Shown: positions 1 through 7,395, counted from the first letter of the stretch. The stretch: DNA of 18,968 nt from Dehalococcoidia bacterium UBA1141 (GCA_002311385.1 DCAE01000059.1:1-18968), one strand, 5' to 3'. The notes: a model not told the origin generated them from the letters alone. A program made the numbers and translations.

Positions 1-66
1 GCTCACCCGAATGGAGATGGTGAAGGCGTTACCGGAGTCGTCCCGCGCCGGGAATACCACGTCGGT
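1..66. repeat. Direct repeat within IPT-like modules, copy 3
   Basis: Bases 1-66 match 559-624 at 63 of 66 positions (offset 558 bp). Both encode VVFPARDDSGNAFTISIRVS on the minus strand. The offset of exactly 186 codons marks a recently duplicated or homogenised protein module. Confidence 0.85.
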
Positions 67-1743
67 ATTGGGCTTCAGGTCCGTTCCGCTGATGGTAATG
101 ATTTGACCCACGTTGGCCGAAGGTGCCGCTCCGCTGGTTGGGGTCCCTACCTGGGCGGTGCCAGAGATACCGGTGAAGGAAATGGGACCTACGACCAGGG
201 AGTTGCTGGTTCCACCGGCAGTGACCACGCTGATTGTGGCTTCGCCCGAGACGGGAATCACTACGCCTATTGACCTGGCGATGTTGAATACGTCCAGAGT
301 GGCGGTGGTCTTGTCCGGGTCCACCACACTGACACTGGAGCCAAAGTTGACCGTGATTCCTCCTTCAATAAAGCCGTCGCCTTCCAAGGTCAAGTTGAGA
401 CCGGTTCCCGACGGCTGGAAGTCGAAGTTGGCGAAGCCGGTGATAGTAGGCACGATCTGCAGCGGGAAGCTGCCGGAAGTGCCCGGCACGCCCAGGTTGC
501 CGGTCTCGGCCCTTAGGGGCACTAAGACGCTGGCCGAGGTGCCCTCGGCGTTGACTCCGCTCACCCGAATGGAGATGGTGAATGCATTACCGGAGTCGTC
601 TCGCGCCGGGAATACCACGTCGGTTAGAGAGTCAAAAGCCTCGAAATTACTAGACATGGTTATGGTTTGCCCAACGTTGGCCGACGCTACAGAGCTATTT
701 AAGGCGGTTCCGACGGCCGCTGTGCTATTAACTGATAACACCGGTACGGTAACTGTAACGACAACATCCTCAGAAGTAGTGACGTTCGAGTCAATGTCAG
801 TGGCGCGCGCCGCGATCGTCACCGTGTTATTTCCTCCAGAGTCAAAGGCTGGGACAACGATAGCAAACTGATACGGAGCGGAATTGTCGGTGCCTACCAC
901 TGAAGAATCCACCAAAAATTCAACTGTTTGAATTCCTGTTCCGTCAATCGCCGAAGCGGAAATGTCGATGGTGGCTCCTGCCGGCAGTTGGTCACCGTTG
1001 TCGGGCGAGGTTACGGATACAGAGGGTGAGACCGCATTAACTACGTTGCTGGTACCTCCGGAAGTTACTAAGCTGAGATCCTGTCCAGCGCCCGCGGGGA
1101 TCGTGACGTTTAGTGCCAACCCATCGGTTAGGACATCCAAGATTGAAGTACCGGTGTCTTGGTCCACCACGCTGACCCTGGAACCGAAGTTCACCGTGAT
1201 TGCTCCCTCAACGAACCCGTTGCCGTCCAACCTCAAGTTGGACCCGGTGGAGAAAACACTGACAGTAAAGCCGGTGATAGTAGGCACGATCTGCAGCGGG
1301 AAGCTACCCGACTTGCCAAGTACCGTCAGGTTGCCGGTGGCCGCTTTCAGTGGCACCACAACCGTTGCCGAGGTACCTTGAGCGTTAACGCCACTCACTA
1401 GCACCTGGCGAGTGCCCGTTGCCCCCGCGTCGTCTACTGTCGGGAACACTATTATGCTGTTAGATTCTAGGTCAGCCCCACCAATATTGATTAACTGTCC
1501 GACGTTGGCCGAGGGCAACGTGGCGTTGTCGGGAGTCCCGAAACTAGCGATGGCGGCGGCGGTTGGTGCGGGAGATGAGACCGTGATATGGAAAGTCTCT
1601 GCCAAGCTGGCATCCACTCCCCCATTGTCGGTTCCACCATCATCGCGTATCGCCACCGTGACCGTTGCGGTGCCGTTTGTGGCGTCAGCCGAGGTAAAGG
1701 TGAGAGTGCCGTCGGGTAGCACGTCAGGCTGGACGGAGAACAA
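1..1743 (-). CDS. Repeat-rich surface protein, C-terminal continuation (frameshifted, cut by window edge)
   Basis: Reading the minus strand from 1743 down to base 1 gives about 581 codons with no stop. The frame is +1 relative to the upstream prepilin part (1724-3154), and the sense continues: it opens with the second half of a cadherin-like strand pattern (FSVQPDV then GTLTFTSA, then DDGGTDNGGVDASLAETFHITV). Two full copies and the start of a third copy of an IPT/TIG-like module follow, with SANVGQ, VVFPARDDSGN, GNL.V.G.SGSFPLQIVPTITGF and ITVNFGS as landmarks. Between copies one and two lies a ~92-residue bacterial Ig-like domain (about 1010-735; EFLVDSSVVGTDNSAPYQF). All of this is typical of secreted adhesive or stalk proteins. 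No start of its own is convincing, and the C-terminus lies outside the window. It is best read as the same gene as its upstream neighbour. Confidence 0.75.
   Translation of the reverse strand, partial: MFSVQPDVLPDGTLTFTSADATNGTATVTVAIRDDGGTDNGGVDASLAETFHITVSSPAPTAAAIASFGTPDNATLPSANVGQLINIGGADLESNSIIVFPTVDDAGATGTRQVLVSGVNAQGTSATVVVPLKAATGNLTVLGKSGSFPLQIVPTITGFTVSVFSTGSNLRLDGNGFVEGAITVNFGSRVSVVDQDTGTSILDVLTDGLALNVTIPAGAGQDLSLVTSGGTSNVVNAVSPSVSVTSPDNGDQLPAGATIDISASAIDGTGIQTVEFLVDSSVVGTDNSAPYQFAIVVPAFDSGGNNTVTIAARATDIDSNVTTSEDVVVTVTVPVLSVNSTAAVGTALNSSVASANVGQTITMSSNFEAFDSLTDVVFPARDDSGNAFTISIRVSGVNAEGTSASVLVPLRAETGNLGVPGTSGSFPLQIVPTITGFANFDFQPSGTGLNLTLEGDGFIEGGITVNFGSSVSVVDPDKTTATLDVFNIARSIGVVIPVSGEATISVVTAGGTSNSLVVGPISFTGISGTAQVGTPTSGAAPSANVGQIITISGTDLKPNTDVVFPARDDSGNAFTISIRVS
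559..624. repeat. Direct repeat within IPT-like modules, copy 2
   Basis: This is the partner of bases 1-66 (63 of 66 identical). A second identical stretch, 38 bp long, links this module to the previous one: 434-471 equals 1268-1305 (offset 834 bp). The difference between the offsets, 276 bp, is the length of the Ig-like domain present only between copies one and two. Confidence 0.85.
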
Positions 1744-3154
1744 TGAATTGTACGAAATTCAAGATCTGACTCGACTCACTCGCCGGGCCGGCGCTGATGC
1801 TCGTGGCCCAACCTGTTTGAGATTGAGGGCCTGCATCTTGAAGAACAGTTATATGCGGTCCCAAGACGAATGATGGTGCATCGTTCAAGGAATTGACCGT
1901 AACTTCAAAGGTATCCTCAACAAAGTCTAAGGAAGAGTCTGTTGCCCGCACTGTAACCAAGGAACTGCCATGTTGATTTTGTAGGTACTGCAAACTTAGC
2001 GAGCTTCCAACTAAGTTTGTCGAGACCAAAGTTGGGTTATCGTTCAACTCAACTCGATATGTGAGGCTGTCGCCGTCATTTTCAATATCCACATCGGCGA
2101 ATGCGCTGGCAACGTCGATAATCGAGATTAGCGCGTCTTCATTCACCACAATGTCATTCAAGGATGTGATAGTGACAATTGGAGCATCATTGATTACGTT
2201 GATTGTCACTGTAACTGTGCCCAAATCATTTCCGTTTCCATCTATCACCGAATAGGTAAAGCTGTCCGGACCGTTGTAATTGGAGTCAGGAACATAGGTG
2301 ACACTAGCGCTATCGGAGTTGGGTTCATCAAAAATGCATGGGTGATCCGTGATTGAAGTCAGAAGACCGTTGGTGGTGCCCTCTTCGATGGTGAAAGTTA
2401 GTTCGCATGTGTCGAGATCGGTACCGACCAATGTAATAGTCGTAGGAGTGTCTTCATCGGTGACCACTGTGAATGACGAGGCTACGGGTATCGCATCCGC
2501 GAATAATCCGCCAAATAGGCGCCGGGAGGTAAGGTCCACAATCTCCGAGCCGACGGTGGAGTTGACCGTCTGCAACTTGAATACGGCAACTTCGCGGGAA
2601 GATATATCTTTATTGCTGCTGGACGAAATCGACTTCTCAAGCAGCCACAGGTAGCTGTTGAATCCCCGGCTGGTCTCAGATGCGTTCTTGGGGACTGTGG
2701 TCAAGAATCCGCCCTCAGAAAGAACGTCGAAATCAACAGCATTGAACCGCTGCAACAACCCCCTCACTCTGAGGTCTGATAGTTCTCCGTCTTTGTCCTC
2801 AAAGAATATGCTTCCAATCTCGGAAGAAGTGCCTTGGGGAAACACAGTGGGATATACCTCCGTGATATATCTTTCAGGCCATTTGTTGCTGATTACTTCT
2901 TCGATATTTCTTTGGCCGAGCACTTCCACCACTAGGGGATTGCGCGTTTCAGTTCCTTGTTGATTACCGAAGTAATTTGCTACGGCTGTCTCCACCGTGG
3001 TGCCGTCTTGTTTCGTCTGGGTGTCTCTGCTTGTTTGGCCTGAGCCAGCAACGGAAACAGAGATAATCCCAGCCAGTACAGCAACAATTGCCATAGTAGC
3101 TAGGAGCTCTATCAGGGTAAATCCCCTTTCGTGCCTGAGAGCGTTTATGACCAT
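1724..3154 (-). CDS. Type IV prepilin-like protein with cadherin-like repeats, N-terminal part (frameshift at its 3' end)
   Basis: From the ATG at 3154 the protein starts with a short basic leader, then G11-F12 and TLIELLATMAIVAVLAGI: a prepilin peptidase site with Glu at mature position 5 and one hydrophobic helix. Residues ~40-225 form a pilin-like or unknown body. A cadherin-like domain follows at ~230-326 (DEDTPTTITL, then DSFTYSVIDGNG, ending NDAP), a second at ~330-427 (VNEDALISI, ending NDAP), and a third is cut short. The frame ends at a TGA (1724-1726), but the domain resumes in another frame from 1743, so the gene looks frameshifted. The 3154 start gives the usual leader length, although its GGAG lies only 2 nt upstream. 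An in-frame ATG at 3265 would add 37 residues before the leader. Family knowledge suggests export by a pilus or pseudopilus system. A role as adhesin or tip protein is inference. Confidence 0.75.
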   Translation of the reverse strand: MVINALRHERGFTLIELLATMAIVAVLAGIISVSVAGSGQTSRDTQTKQDGTTVETAVANYFGNQQGTETRNPLVVEVLGQRNIEEVISNKWPERYITEVYPTVFPQGTSSEIGSIFFEDKDGELSDLRVRGLLQRFNAVDFDVLSEGGFLTTVPKNASETSRGFNSYLWLLEKSISSSSNKDISSREVAVFKLQTVNSTVGSEIVDLTSRRLFGGLFADAIPVASSFTVVTDEDTPTTITLVGTDLDTCELTFTIEEGTTNGLLTSITDHPCIFDEPNSDSASVTYVPDSNYNGPDSFTYSVIDGNGNDLGTVTVTINVINDAPIVTITSLNDIVVNEDALISIIDVASAFADVDIENDGDSLTYRVELNDNPTLVSTNLVGSSLSLQYLQNQHGSSLVTVRATDSSLDFVEDTFEVTVNSLNDAPSFVLGPHITVLQDAGPQSQTGWATSISAGPASESSQILNFVQFIVLRPA

Positions 3155-3355
3155 TGCTCCGGTGTGCTTAACAAAATCCCACACTCCCCCACACAACAAT
3201 GTACTTTTGCTAAGCTTTTGGAGACAGGTTGGTAGCACGCACAACCCAATGGTGGAACCATGCAATTTAATTGAGGGGAATCCCCCATCTTTCTGAAAAA
3301 ACGCAGACTTAAAAAAAGCTGAGTGTTTAAAGTGGGGGTATTGTGGGAGAACTTA

Positions 3356-3417
3356 AGCAGATTAGCGGCGTTGGAGGGCGGGCGTAGTCAGGATCTTCGA
3401 CGCTCGCGTTATCTGCT
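3356..3417. other. Imperfect hairpin of unknown role
   Basis: AGCAGAT (3356-3362) pairs with ATCTGCT (3411-3417). Inside it, AGCGGCG (3364-3370) pairs with CGACGCT (3398-3404) with one mismatch. There is no U tract on either side, so it is not a clear terminator. It could be a structured leader, a small RNA or a regulatory site, or it could be chance. Confidence 0.3.
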
Positions 3418-3560
3418 GAAAATAGAGTTAGAACGTCCTACCAACACCGCCGGATCGTGTTGCTGGTTTCGCTCGACTCTCCCCCGGCTCCTCCAGGAGA
3501 ATTATTCAGCGACCCGGAAATAGGACCGAATCGAACATTATTTTTGCCGACATTTTTCCA

Positions 3561-3590
3561 GGGACATCCGAGGACAACTGGGGACATCAG
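3561..3590. promoter_or_regulatory. Three 10-bp-phased GGACA boxes upstream of a TACAAT
   Basis: Three consecutive decamers, GGGACATCCG, AGGACAACTG and GGGACATCAG, put the core GGACA at 3562, 3572 and 3582. A TACAAT hexamer follows at 3592-3597. A 10-bp period places the boxes on one face of the helix, as in tandem sites for response regulators. No good -35 box accompanies the TACAAT, so a promoter here is uncertain. Confidence 0.35.
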
Positions 3591-3790
3591 GTACAATCTG
3601 GCTGATACGTGCCAAACGGCCAAGGCCGTGTTCAGACACGAAATCATGGAAAGTGATACAGACACCAGAATCTGACCTTCGGCACCACTTCGCCTCCAAA
3701 TATTTCATCACTTTGTTGGTTTTTGGCCTTTTCTGCTATCTGCGAAAACGGAGTTTTAATACACCCAAAATGGTTTCTATAGATGGTGTT

Positions 3791-3823
3791 TTCCTGGGGC
3801 TGCTATATTCATGAGCCCAGGAA
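3791..3823 (+). promoter_or_regulatory. Palindromic operator-like site enclosing an extended -10 box
   Basis: TTCCTGGG (3791-3798) and CCCAGGAA (3816-3823) are a perfect 8-bp inverted repeat with a 17-bp spacer. The spacer contains TGC-TATATT (3801-3809), which fits an extended -10 element. No -35 box is evident, as is common for extended -10 promoters. Transcription would start near 3816, about 65 nt before the hydratase ATG. A dimeric repressor bound across the arms would block it; this is inference. Confidence 0.4.
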
Positions 3824-3880
3824 TACAATATGGGAAATCTAGTAGGTCGATGCAATCAAAATCGCCCAACGGAGTAACTA

Positions 3881-4642
3881 ATGGCCCATAGCCAGCGCGC
3901 AGAAGACGGGATTGAGCGGGTCCAAGTTGTTGGCAGGGGACCGCTCAACATATTAGGACGGGATACATTCGCACAGTTGAACGCACGTTTGGCAGAACTT
4001 GAGGCGAATCCCAATACGCGAGTGATTATCCTGTCGGGCAAAGGCGACGCGGCATTCTCTGCCGGGATGGACCTTTTGGAAATGAAAGACCTGACCCCGT
4101 CCGATGCTGAATCTCTCATCCGCCTGCTCCATCAAGGGGCCAGAAAACTGCTGACGATGGCCGTCCCAGCAATCGCTGCAATCCGTGGTCCGTGTTTGGG
4201 AGGCGCTTTGGAGGTTGCCCTCGCTTGTGACGTGCGAGTCGCCGGACAAGACGCACTGTTGGGACTGCCGGAAGTGCGAGTTGGGATACCCTCTGTTATA
4301 GAAGCATCCCTTTTACCGCGCACAATTGGCTTGGGCCGGGCACGCCAAATGTTGCTGTCGGGCAATCCGGTAAACGCTCAAGAAGCATTGGAAATTGGTT
4401 TGGTGAACCGGGTTGTGGCGCCTGAAGAGGTGATGAGCACAGCTATCGATTTAGCCAAAGACCTCCTCGGCATGAGCCGGGATGTGCTGGCTTCTCAGAA
4501 AGCTATTGTCGCCAAGTGGCTGGAGGTGAGCGAGGAGGAGTCCAACGAGTTCAGTATTCAGGAGTTCATAAAGCGATTTAAGACTACTCAACCCAAGGAG
4601 GCCATGGAAGCCTATCTGGAGAAGCGACCACCGCGTTTTTAG
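3881..4642 (+). CDS. Enoyl-CoA hydratase/isomerase family protein (crotonase fold)
   Basis: This is a 253-residue crotonase-fold protein, expected to hydrate trans-2-enoyl-CoA or a related thioester in fatty acid, amino acid or aromatic catabolism. The oxyanion-hole segments are visible at FSAGMD (59-64) and CLGGALE (105-111). Both glutamates of classical enoyl-CoA hydratase have counterparts, E111 (in GGALEVALACD) and E131 (in GLPEVRVG), so true hydratase activity is plausible. The stretch after the second glutamate reads IPSVIEASLLPR instead of the usual GGTQRL-type loop, so the substrate may differ from short straight-chain enoyl-CoA. The ATG has GGAG 6 nt upstream (3871-3874). Length is normal for the family. 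It converges on the exonuclease gene. Its own palindromic promoter region suggests separate regulation. Confidence 0.88.
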   Translation: MAHSQRAEDGIERVQVVGRGPLNILGRDTFAQLNARLAELEANPNTRVIILSGKGDAAFSAGMDLLEMKDLTPSDAESLIRLLHQGARKLLTMAVPAIAAIRGPCLGGALEVALACDVRVAGQDALLGLPEVRVGIPSVIEASLLPRTIGLGRARQMLLSGNPVNAQEALEIGLVNRVVAPEEVMSTAIDLAKDLLGMSRDVLASQKAIVAKWLEVSEEESNEFSIQEFIKRFKTTQPKEAMEAYLEKRPPRF

Positions 4643-4704
4643 GAATAAACCGGGTAATAGTTCGGAGTAATCCGGCTTTCTTGTCACCTTTTTTTGGTGC
4701 GCTA

Positions 4705-5580
4705 TTAGGTTCGCCATTCGTGGGGCAGAATGTTCTCGGATATTCCAAGGCTCGCACAAAACTGGTCGAAATGATTTCGGTCAATTCCTCGCCAACGCAG
4801 GTCCTCCAAGGATTCGTCTAACTCAACATCCAACCTGAGTGTCGCTAATTGCCGATAAAACAAAGCGTCATCCAATCGGCCAGCCAAGCTATCCGCGATC
4901 CCGGCGGCCCCCCGCACCTCAACATCCCAATCCTTGGCATCGGTCGGAATCGACTCTATATGACTGTAGCGGCTCAAAACCAGACCGGCGGTTTTTGACC
5001 CCCATCTGGGTATTCCCGGAATCCCGTCGGCTGCGTCCCCGACAAGGCCAAGATAATCTGGGATGGATTTGGGCAACACCCCGAATTTCTCAATCACAGC
5101 GGTTTGGTCATATATGATTTCCCGGCGTCGGTCCAAACAGACCACCTTTTGCCCTTGGACCATCTGCGTCAGGTCCTTATCCGGCGAGCAAATCACTACC
5201 TGTTCCACCGATGGTTCGTCCTGCCACTGGTGGGCCGCAGTGGCCAGGGCGTCATCGGCCTCAAATTCGACCATGGGCCAAACAACCAATCCCAAAGCGG
5301 CAGCGGCCTGCTCCGCCAATCCAAATTGGGCGGCAAGCTCTTCGGGCGTCCCTTCACCCGTCTTGTATCCGTCAAATAGCTGGTTCCTGAAAGACGTTAC
5401 CACGCGATCGAAGGCGAAAGCGACATGGCTAACATCGTCTTGACGGAGCAGGCTTAAGAGCGTGCGCAGCAAACCCCTCACGGCGGCGATTTGCCTCCCG
5501 TCCGGAGCACTGAGAGGAGGCATGGCGAAGTGTGCCCGGAAAAGCTCGTAGGTACCGTCAATCAAGTGAATCTTGTGCAT
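4705..5580 (-). CDS. Stand-alone 5'-3' exonuclease (FEN/PIN family)
   Basis: This 291-residue protein matches the 5'-nuclease domain found at the N-terminus of DNA polymerase I, but no polymerase follows. It should remove RNA primers or 5' flaps using two metal ions. Visible acidic ligands are D8 (LIDGT), D58 (AFDR), E107/D109/D110 (EFEADD), D134/D136 (SPDKD) and D182/D185 (VGDAADGIPGIP). The last motif begins the helix-three-turn-helix that grips DNA, continuing RWGSKTA. YK (72-73) corresponds to the conserved lysine of the helical arch. Length is right for the single-domain subfamily. The start lacks a clear Shine-Dalgarno sequence. The gene lies 70 bp behind the acyl-CoA dehydrogenase on the same strand, separated by a hairpin, so co-transcription may be partial. 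Confidence 0.9.
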   Translation of the reverse strand: MHKIHLIDGTYELFRAHFAMPPLSAPDGRQIAAVRGLLRTLLSLLRQDDVSHVAFAFDRVVTSFRNQLFDGYKTGEGTPEELAAQFGLAEQAAAALGLVVWPMVEFEADDALATAAHQWQDEPSVEQVVICSPDKDLTQMVQGQKVVCLDRRREIIYDQTAVIEKFGVLPKSIPDYLGLVGDAADGIPGIPRWGSKTAGLVLSRYSHIESIPTDAKDWDVEVRGAAGIADSLAGRLDDALFYRQLATLRLDVELDESLEDLRWRGIDRNHFDQFCASLGISENILPHEWRT

Positions 5581-5624
5581 AGGTCTGACGCCCGTCGCGA
5601 TTACAGGTTAGTGTCCAATTGCGG

Positions 5625-5654
5625 GTAGCCCGGTTTGGTATTGCTCCGGGCTAC
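5625..5654 (-). terminator. Perfect 9-bp hairpin at the acyl-CoA dehydrogenase stop codon
   Basis: GTAGCCCGG (5625-5633) and CCGGGCTAC (5646-5654) form a GC-rich stem with a 12-nt loop. On the minus strand the stem begins at the dehydrogenase TAG stop. No U-run follows, so it may be an attenuator, an mRNA-stabilising 3' end or an inefficient terminator ahead of the exonuclease gene. Confidence 0.45.
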
Positions 5655-6829
5655 TCCGTCTCTCGGAATAGCTCACGGCCAATCAGCATGCGGCGTATCT
5701 CGCTGGTGCCTGCGCCAATCTCATATAGCTTGGCATCCCTCAGCAGCCGTCCTGTGGGAAAATCGTGAACGTAGCCATTGCCACCCAACACCTGAATAGC
5801 TTCAAGCGCCATGGCAGTGGCCCTCTCCGAGGCATAGAGAATGCAGCCAGCGGCGTCTTTGCGGTTCACCAACCCTTGGTCGCAAGCCCGGGCTACTGCG
5901 TACACATAAGACCGGCAAGCGGAAAAGGTGGTGTACATGTCAGCCAATTTGGCCTGAATCAACTGGAATTCGCCGATGGGCTGGCCGAATTGCTCACGTT
6001 GATGAACGTAAGGGACAACTATTTCCAGGCAAGACTGCATTATCCCCAGCGGCCCGGCGGACAATATTACACGCTCGTAGTCCAACCCGCTCATCAGCAC
6101 CCGTGTCCCACCACCCACATCCCCCAGCACGTTTTCTTCCGGCACATCGCAGTCCTCGAAAACCAACTCGCTGGTATTCGATCCCCTCATTCCCAGCTTA
6201 TCCAGCTTGGGCGATGGTGAAAAACCGGCAAACTCTCTTTCAATCAAGAATGCGGTGATACCCTTCGACCCCGCTTGCTGGTCGGTCTTGGCATAGACCA
6301 CCAGAACGTCGGCGTCGGGGCCGTTGGTAATCCACATCTTGGCGCCGTTTAAAACGTATCGGTCAGCCCGTTTTTCGGCGCGTAGCCGCATGCTCACAAC
6401 GTCGGAACCGGCGTCCGATTCGCTCATAGCCAATGCGCCAACGTTTTCGCCGCTAATCAGTTTTGGCAGGTAGCGGCGCTTTTGATCGTCGTTGCCATTT
6501 CGGAATATCTGGTTGACACACAAATTGGAGTGAGCGCCGTAACTCAAGCCGACGCTGGCCGACCCCCGGGAAATCTCCTCCATGACCACGGTATGAGCCA
6601 GATATCCCAAGTCGGCGCCGCCGTATTCCTCGGATACTGTGACGCCCAAGAGGTCCAGGTCCCCGAATTTCCGCCACAAATCGCTGGGGAAGTCATTGGT
6701 CTCGTCAATCTCTTTTGCTCTGGGAGAGATTTCGTTGTCCGCAAAATCCCGGACTGTCTTACGGATAATATCGACCGTCTCACCCAAGGAGTGCTCAAGA
6801 GATGGTATGGCCAATCTTCGCAGCGTCAT
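5651..6829 (-). CDS. ivd: Isovaleryl-CoA dehydrogenase-type acyl-CoA dehydrogenase
   Basis: This 392-residue flavoprotein should oxidise isovaleryl-CoA to 3-methylcrotonyl-CoA in leucine breakdown, passing electrons to ETF. Family motifs are complete: AMSESDAGSD (134-143), MWITNG (165-170) for FAD, and the C-terminal AIQVLGGNGY (344-353). Two features point to the isovaleryl type. A glutamate (E252) lies in GLDYERVILSAGPLGIMQ, where isovaleryl-CoA dehydrogenase keeps its catalytic base. In addition, LYEIGAGTSEIRR (368-380) has Gly/Ala where medium-chain enzymes carry that base. The start has AGGAG 6 nt upstream of the ATG. No other leucine-pathway genes (carboxylase subunits, methylglutaconyl hydratase) are adjacent, although the crotonase at 3881 could serve. 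Substrate assignment by motif is good but not proven. Confidence 0.85.
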   Translation of the reverse strand: MTLRRLAIPSLEHSLGETVDIIRKTVRDFADNEISPRAKEIDETNDFPSDLWRKFGDLDLLGVTVSEEYGGADLGYLAHTVVMEEISRGSASVGLSYGAHSNLCVNQIFRNGNDDQKRRYLPKLISGENVGALAMSESDAGSDVVSMRLRAEKRADRYVLNGAKMWITNGPDADVLVVYAKTDQQAGSKGITAFLIEREFAGFSPSPKLDKLGMRGSNTSELVFEDCDVPEENVLGDVGGGTRVLMSGLDYERVILSAGPLGIMQSCLEIVVPYVHQREQFGQPIGEFQLIQAKLADMYTTFSACRSYVYAVARACDQGLVNRKDAAGCILYASERATAMALEAIQVLGGNGYVHDFPTGRLLRDAKLYEIGAGTSEIRRMLIGRELFRETE

Positions 6830-7190
6830 GTTGCGCTCCTATGACTCCAAGTCGCGCCTGAGTTGGTTGCCGGGATGTTTCTGGTGGCTGGTCCGGTTAA
6901 AAGGGTTCATCTACTTGGGAGTATAGATTAGGGCTTGCTGAAATAGAAGCTAGTGTACCGAGATACGTGGATGTGTGGACTGGATGAGTATATCGAAACT
7001 GGAACTTTTATTTGATTGATTAGCGCTGAGGGCTCCATTCCTGAAACTAGTTGCTGAAACTTGATGAAGAAACTGGCCATCACGCATAAATTGCAAGAAT
7101 CAGAAATCTCCAACCATCCTGCTTGGACGGATAAGGCGGATAATGTATGTGAAATTTCTCTCAATCCAGGGTGATTAGGCACCAAAGCCC
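6830..7190. other. Intergenic region between divergent dehydrogenase and rpmH cluster
   Basis: About 360 bp with no gene I can support. A 95-residue minus-strand ORF overlaps the rpmH promoter and has no recognisable features. I looked for DnaA boxes because rpmH often lies beside dnaA and the origin, and saw none matching TTATNCACA. A TATACT hexamer on the minus strand (6925-6920) could be a -10 for the dehydrogenase, but it has no matching -35. Confidence 0.5.
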
Positions 7191-7220
7191 TTGACGTTTG
7201 AATTGCGGGGGCCATATAAT
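7191..7220 (+). promoter_or_regulatory. Sigma-70-type promoter of the rpmH cluster
   Basis: TTGACG (7191-7196) is followed after 18 bp by a perfect TATAAT (7215-7220). Predicted transcription start is near 7227, leaving a leader of only about 17 nt before the rpmH ATG. This is one of the strongest promoter matches in the window and fits a highly expressed ribosomal protein operon. Confidence 0.85.
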
Positions 7221-7243
7221 CGCTGCCAGAGAGAGTATTAATT

Positions 7244-7381
7244 ATGCCAAAAAGAACGTATCAACCCAAGAAACGACGCCGCGCCCGAGTGCACGGATTT
7301 AGAGCCCGTTCCAGCACCTCCGACGGAAGGGCAGTGCTGAAGAGGCGACGGTTCAAGGGGCGCCACAATTTGACGGTCTAA
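7244..7381 (+). CDS. rpmH: 50S ribosomal protein L34
   Basis: This 45-residue, very basic protein reads MPKRTYQPKKRRRARVHGF and ends GRHNLTV, the L34 pattern along its whole length (KRTYQPxxRRRxRxHGFRxR, then GRxVLKRRRxKGRxxLTV). It is a component of the large ribosomal subunit. It is the first gene after the 7191-7220 promoter and lies 14 nt ahead of rnpA, the nearly universal order. The ribosome binding site is weak (GAGAG about 9 nt upstream) and the leader is very short. Confidence 0.97.
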   Translation: MPKRTYQPKKRRRARVHGFRARSSTSDGRAVLKRRRFKGRHNLTV

Positions 7382-7395
7382 CCCATTTTCCTGTT

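Larger units (their letters stand above)
3155..3880. other. Divergent intergenic region, 726 bp, no convincing gene
   Basis: This spacer separates the prepilin gene (leftward) from the enoyl-CoA hydratase gene (rightward). Short ORFs on both strands here have no recognisable domain and no supporting start context. It holds several small structures: palindromes ATGGT-gga-ACCAT (3249-3261) and GGGGA-a-TCCCC (3275-3285), a long imperfect hairpin (3356-3417), three 10-bp-phased GGACA boxes (3561-3590), a tight hairpin ACGGCC-aa-GGCCGT (3616-3629) and a palindrome around a -10-like box (3791-3823). I found no tRNA or known structured RNA in it. Confidence 0.6.

Noticed and set aside
1..1310. Repeated DNA that might suggest a CRISPR array
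   Set aside because: Repeats are 558 and 834 bp apart, diverged and in frame with a coding sequence. There are no short uniform repeats with unique spacers.
113..1873. Long plus-strand ORFs across the left end
   Set aside because: They are antisense shadows of the repeat protein. The minus-strand frame is continuous from 1743 to 1 and gives clear IPT and Ig-like modules, while the plus frames give no domain.
3440..3500. Possible tRNA or tmRNA 3' end (GGTTTCGCTCGACTC then CTCCTCCA)
   Set aside because: The T-loop consensus GTTCRANYC is not met and no matching acceptor strand or anticodon arm is found upstream.
3323..3675. Small ORFs in the divergent spacer
   Set aside because: Overlapping on both strands, with no ribosome binding sites, no domains and unusual composition. 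Treated as non-coding.
4683..4701. CACC-T7-GGTG hairpin between the hydratase and exonuclease genes
   Set aside because: Only a 4-bp stem with the T-run in the loop, not after it. Too weak to call a terminator.
6928..7215. 95-residue minus-strand ORF
   Set aside because: It covers the rpmH promoter, has no recognisable domain and no convincing ribosome binding site.
6830..7243. Replication origin next to rpmH
   Set aside because: dnaA is not adjacent and no DnaA box (TTATNCACA) or AT-rich unwinding element was seen.
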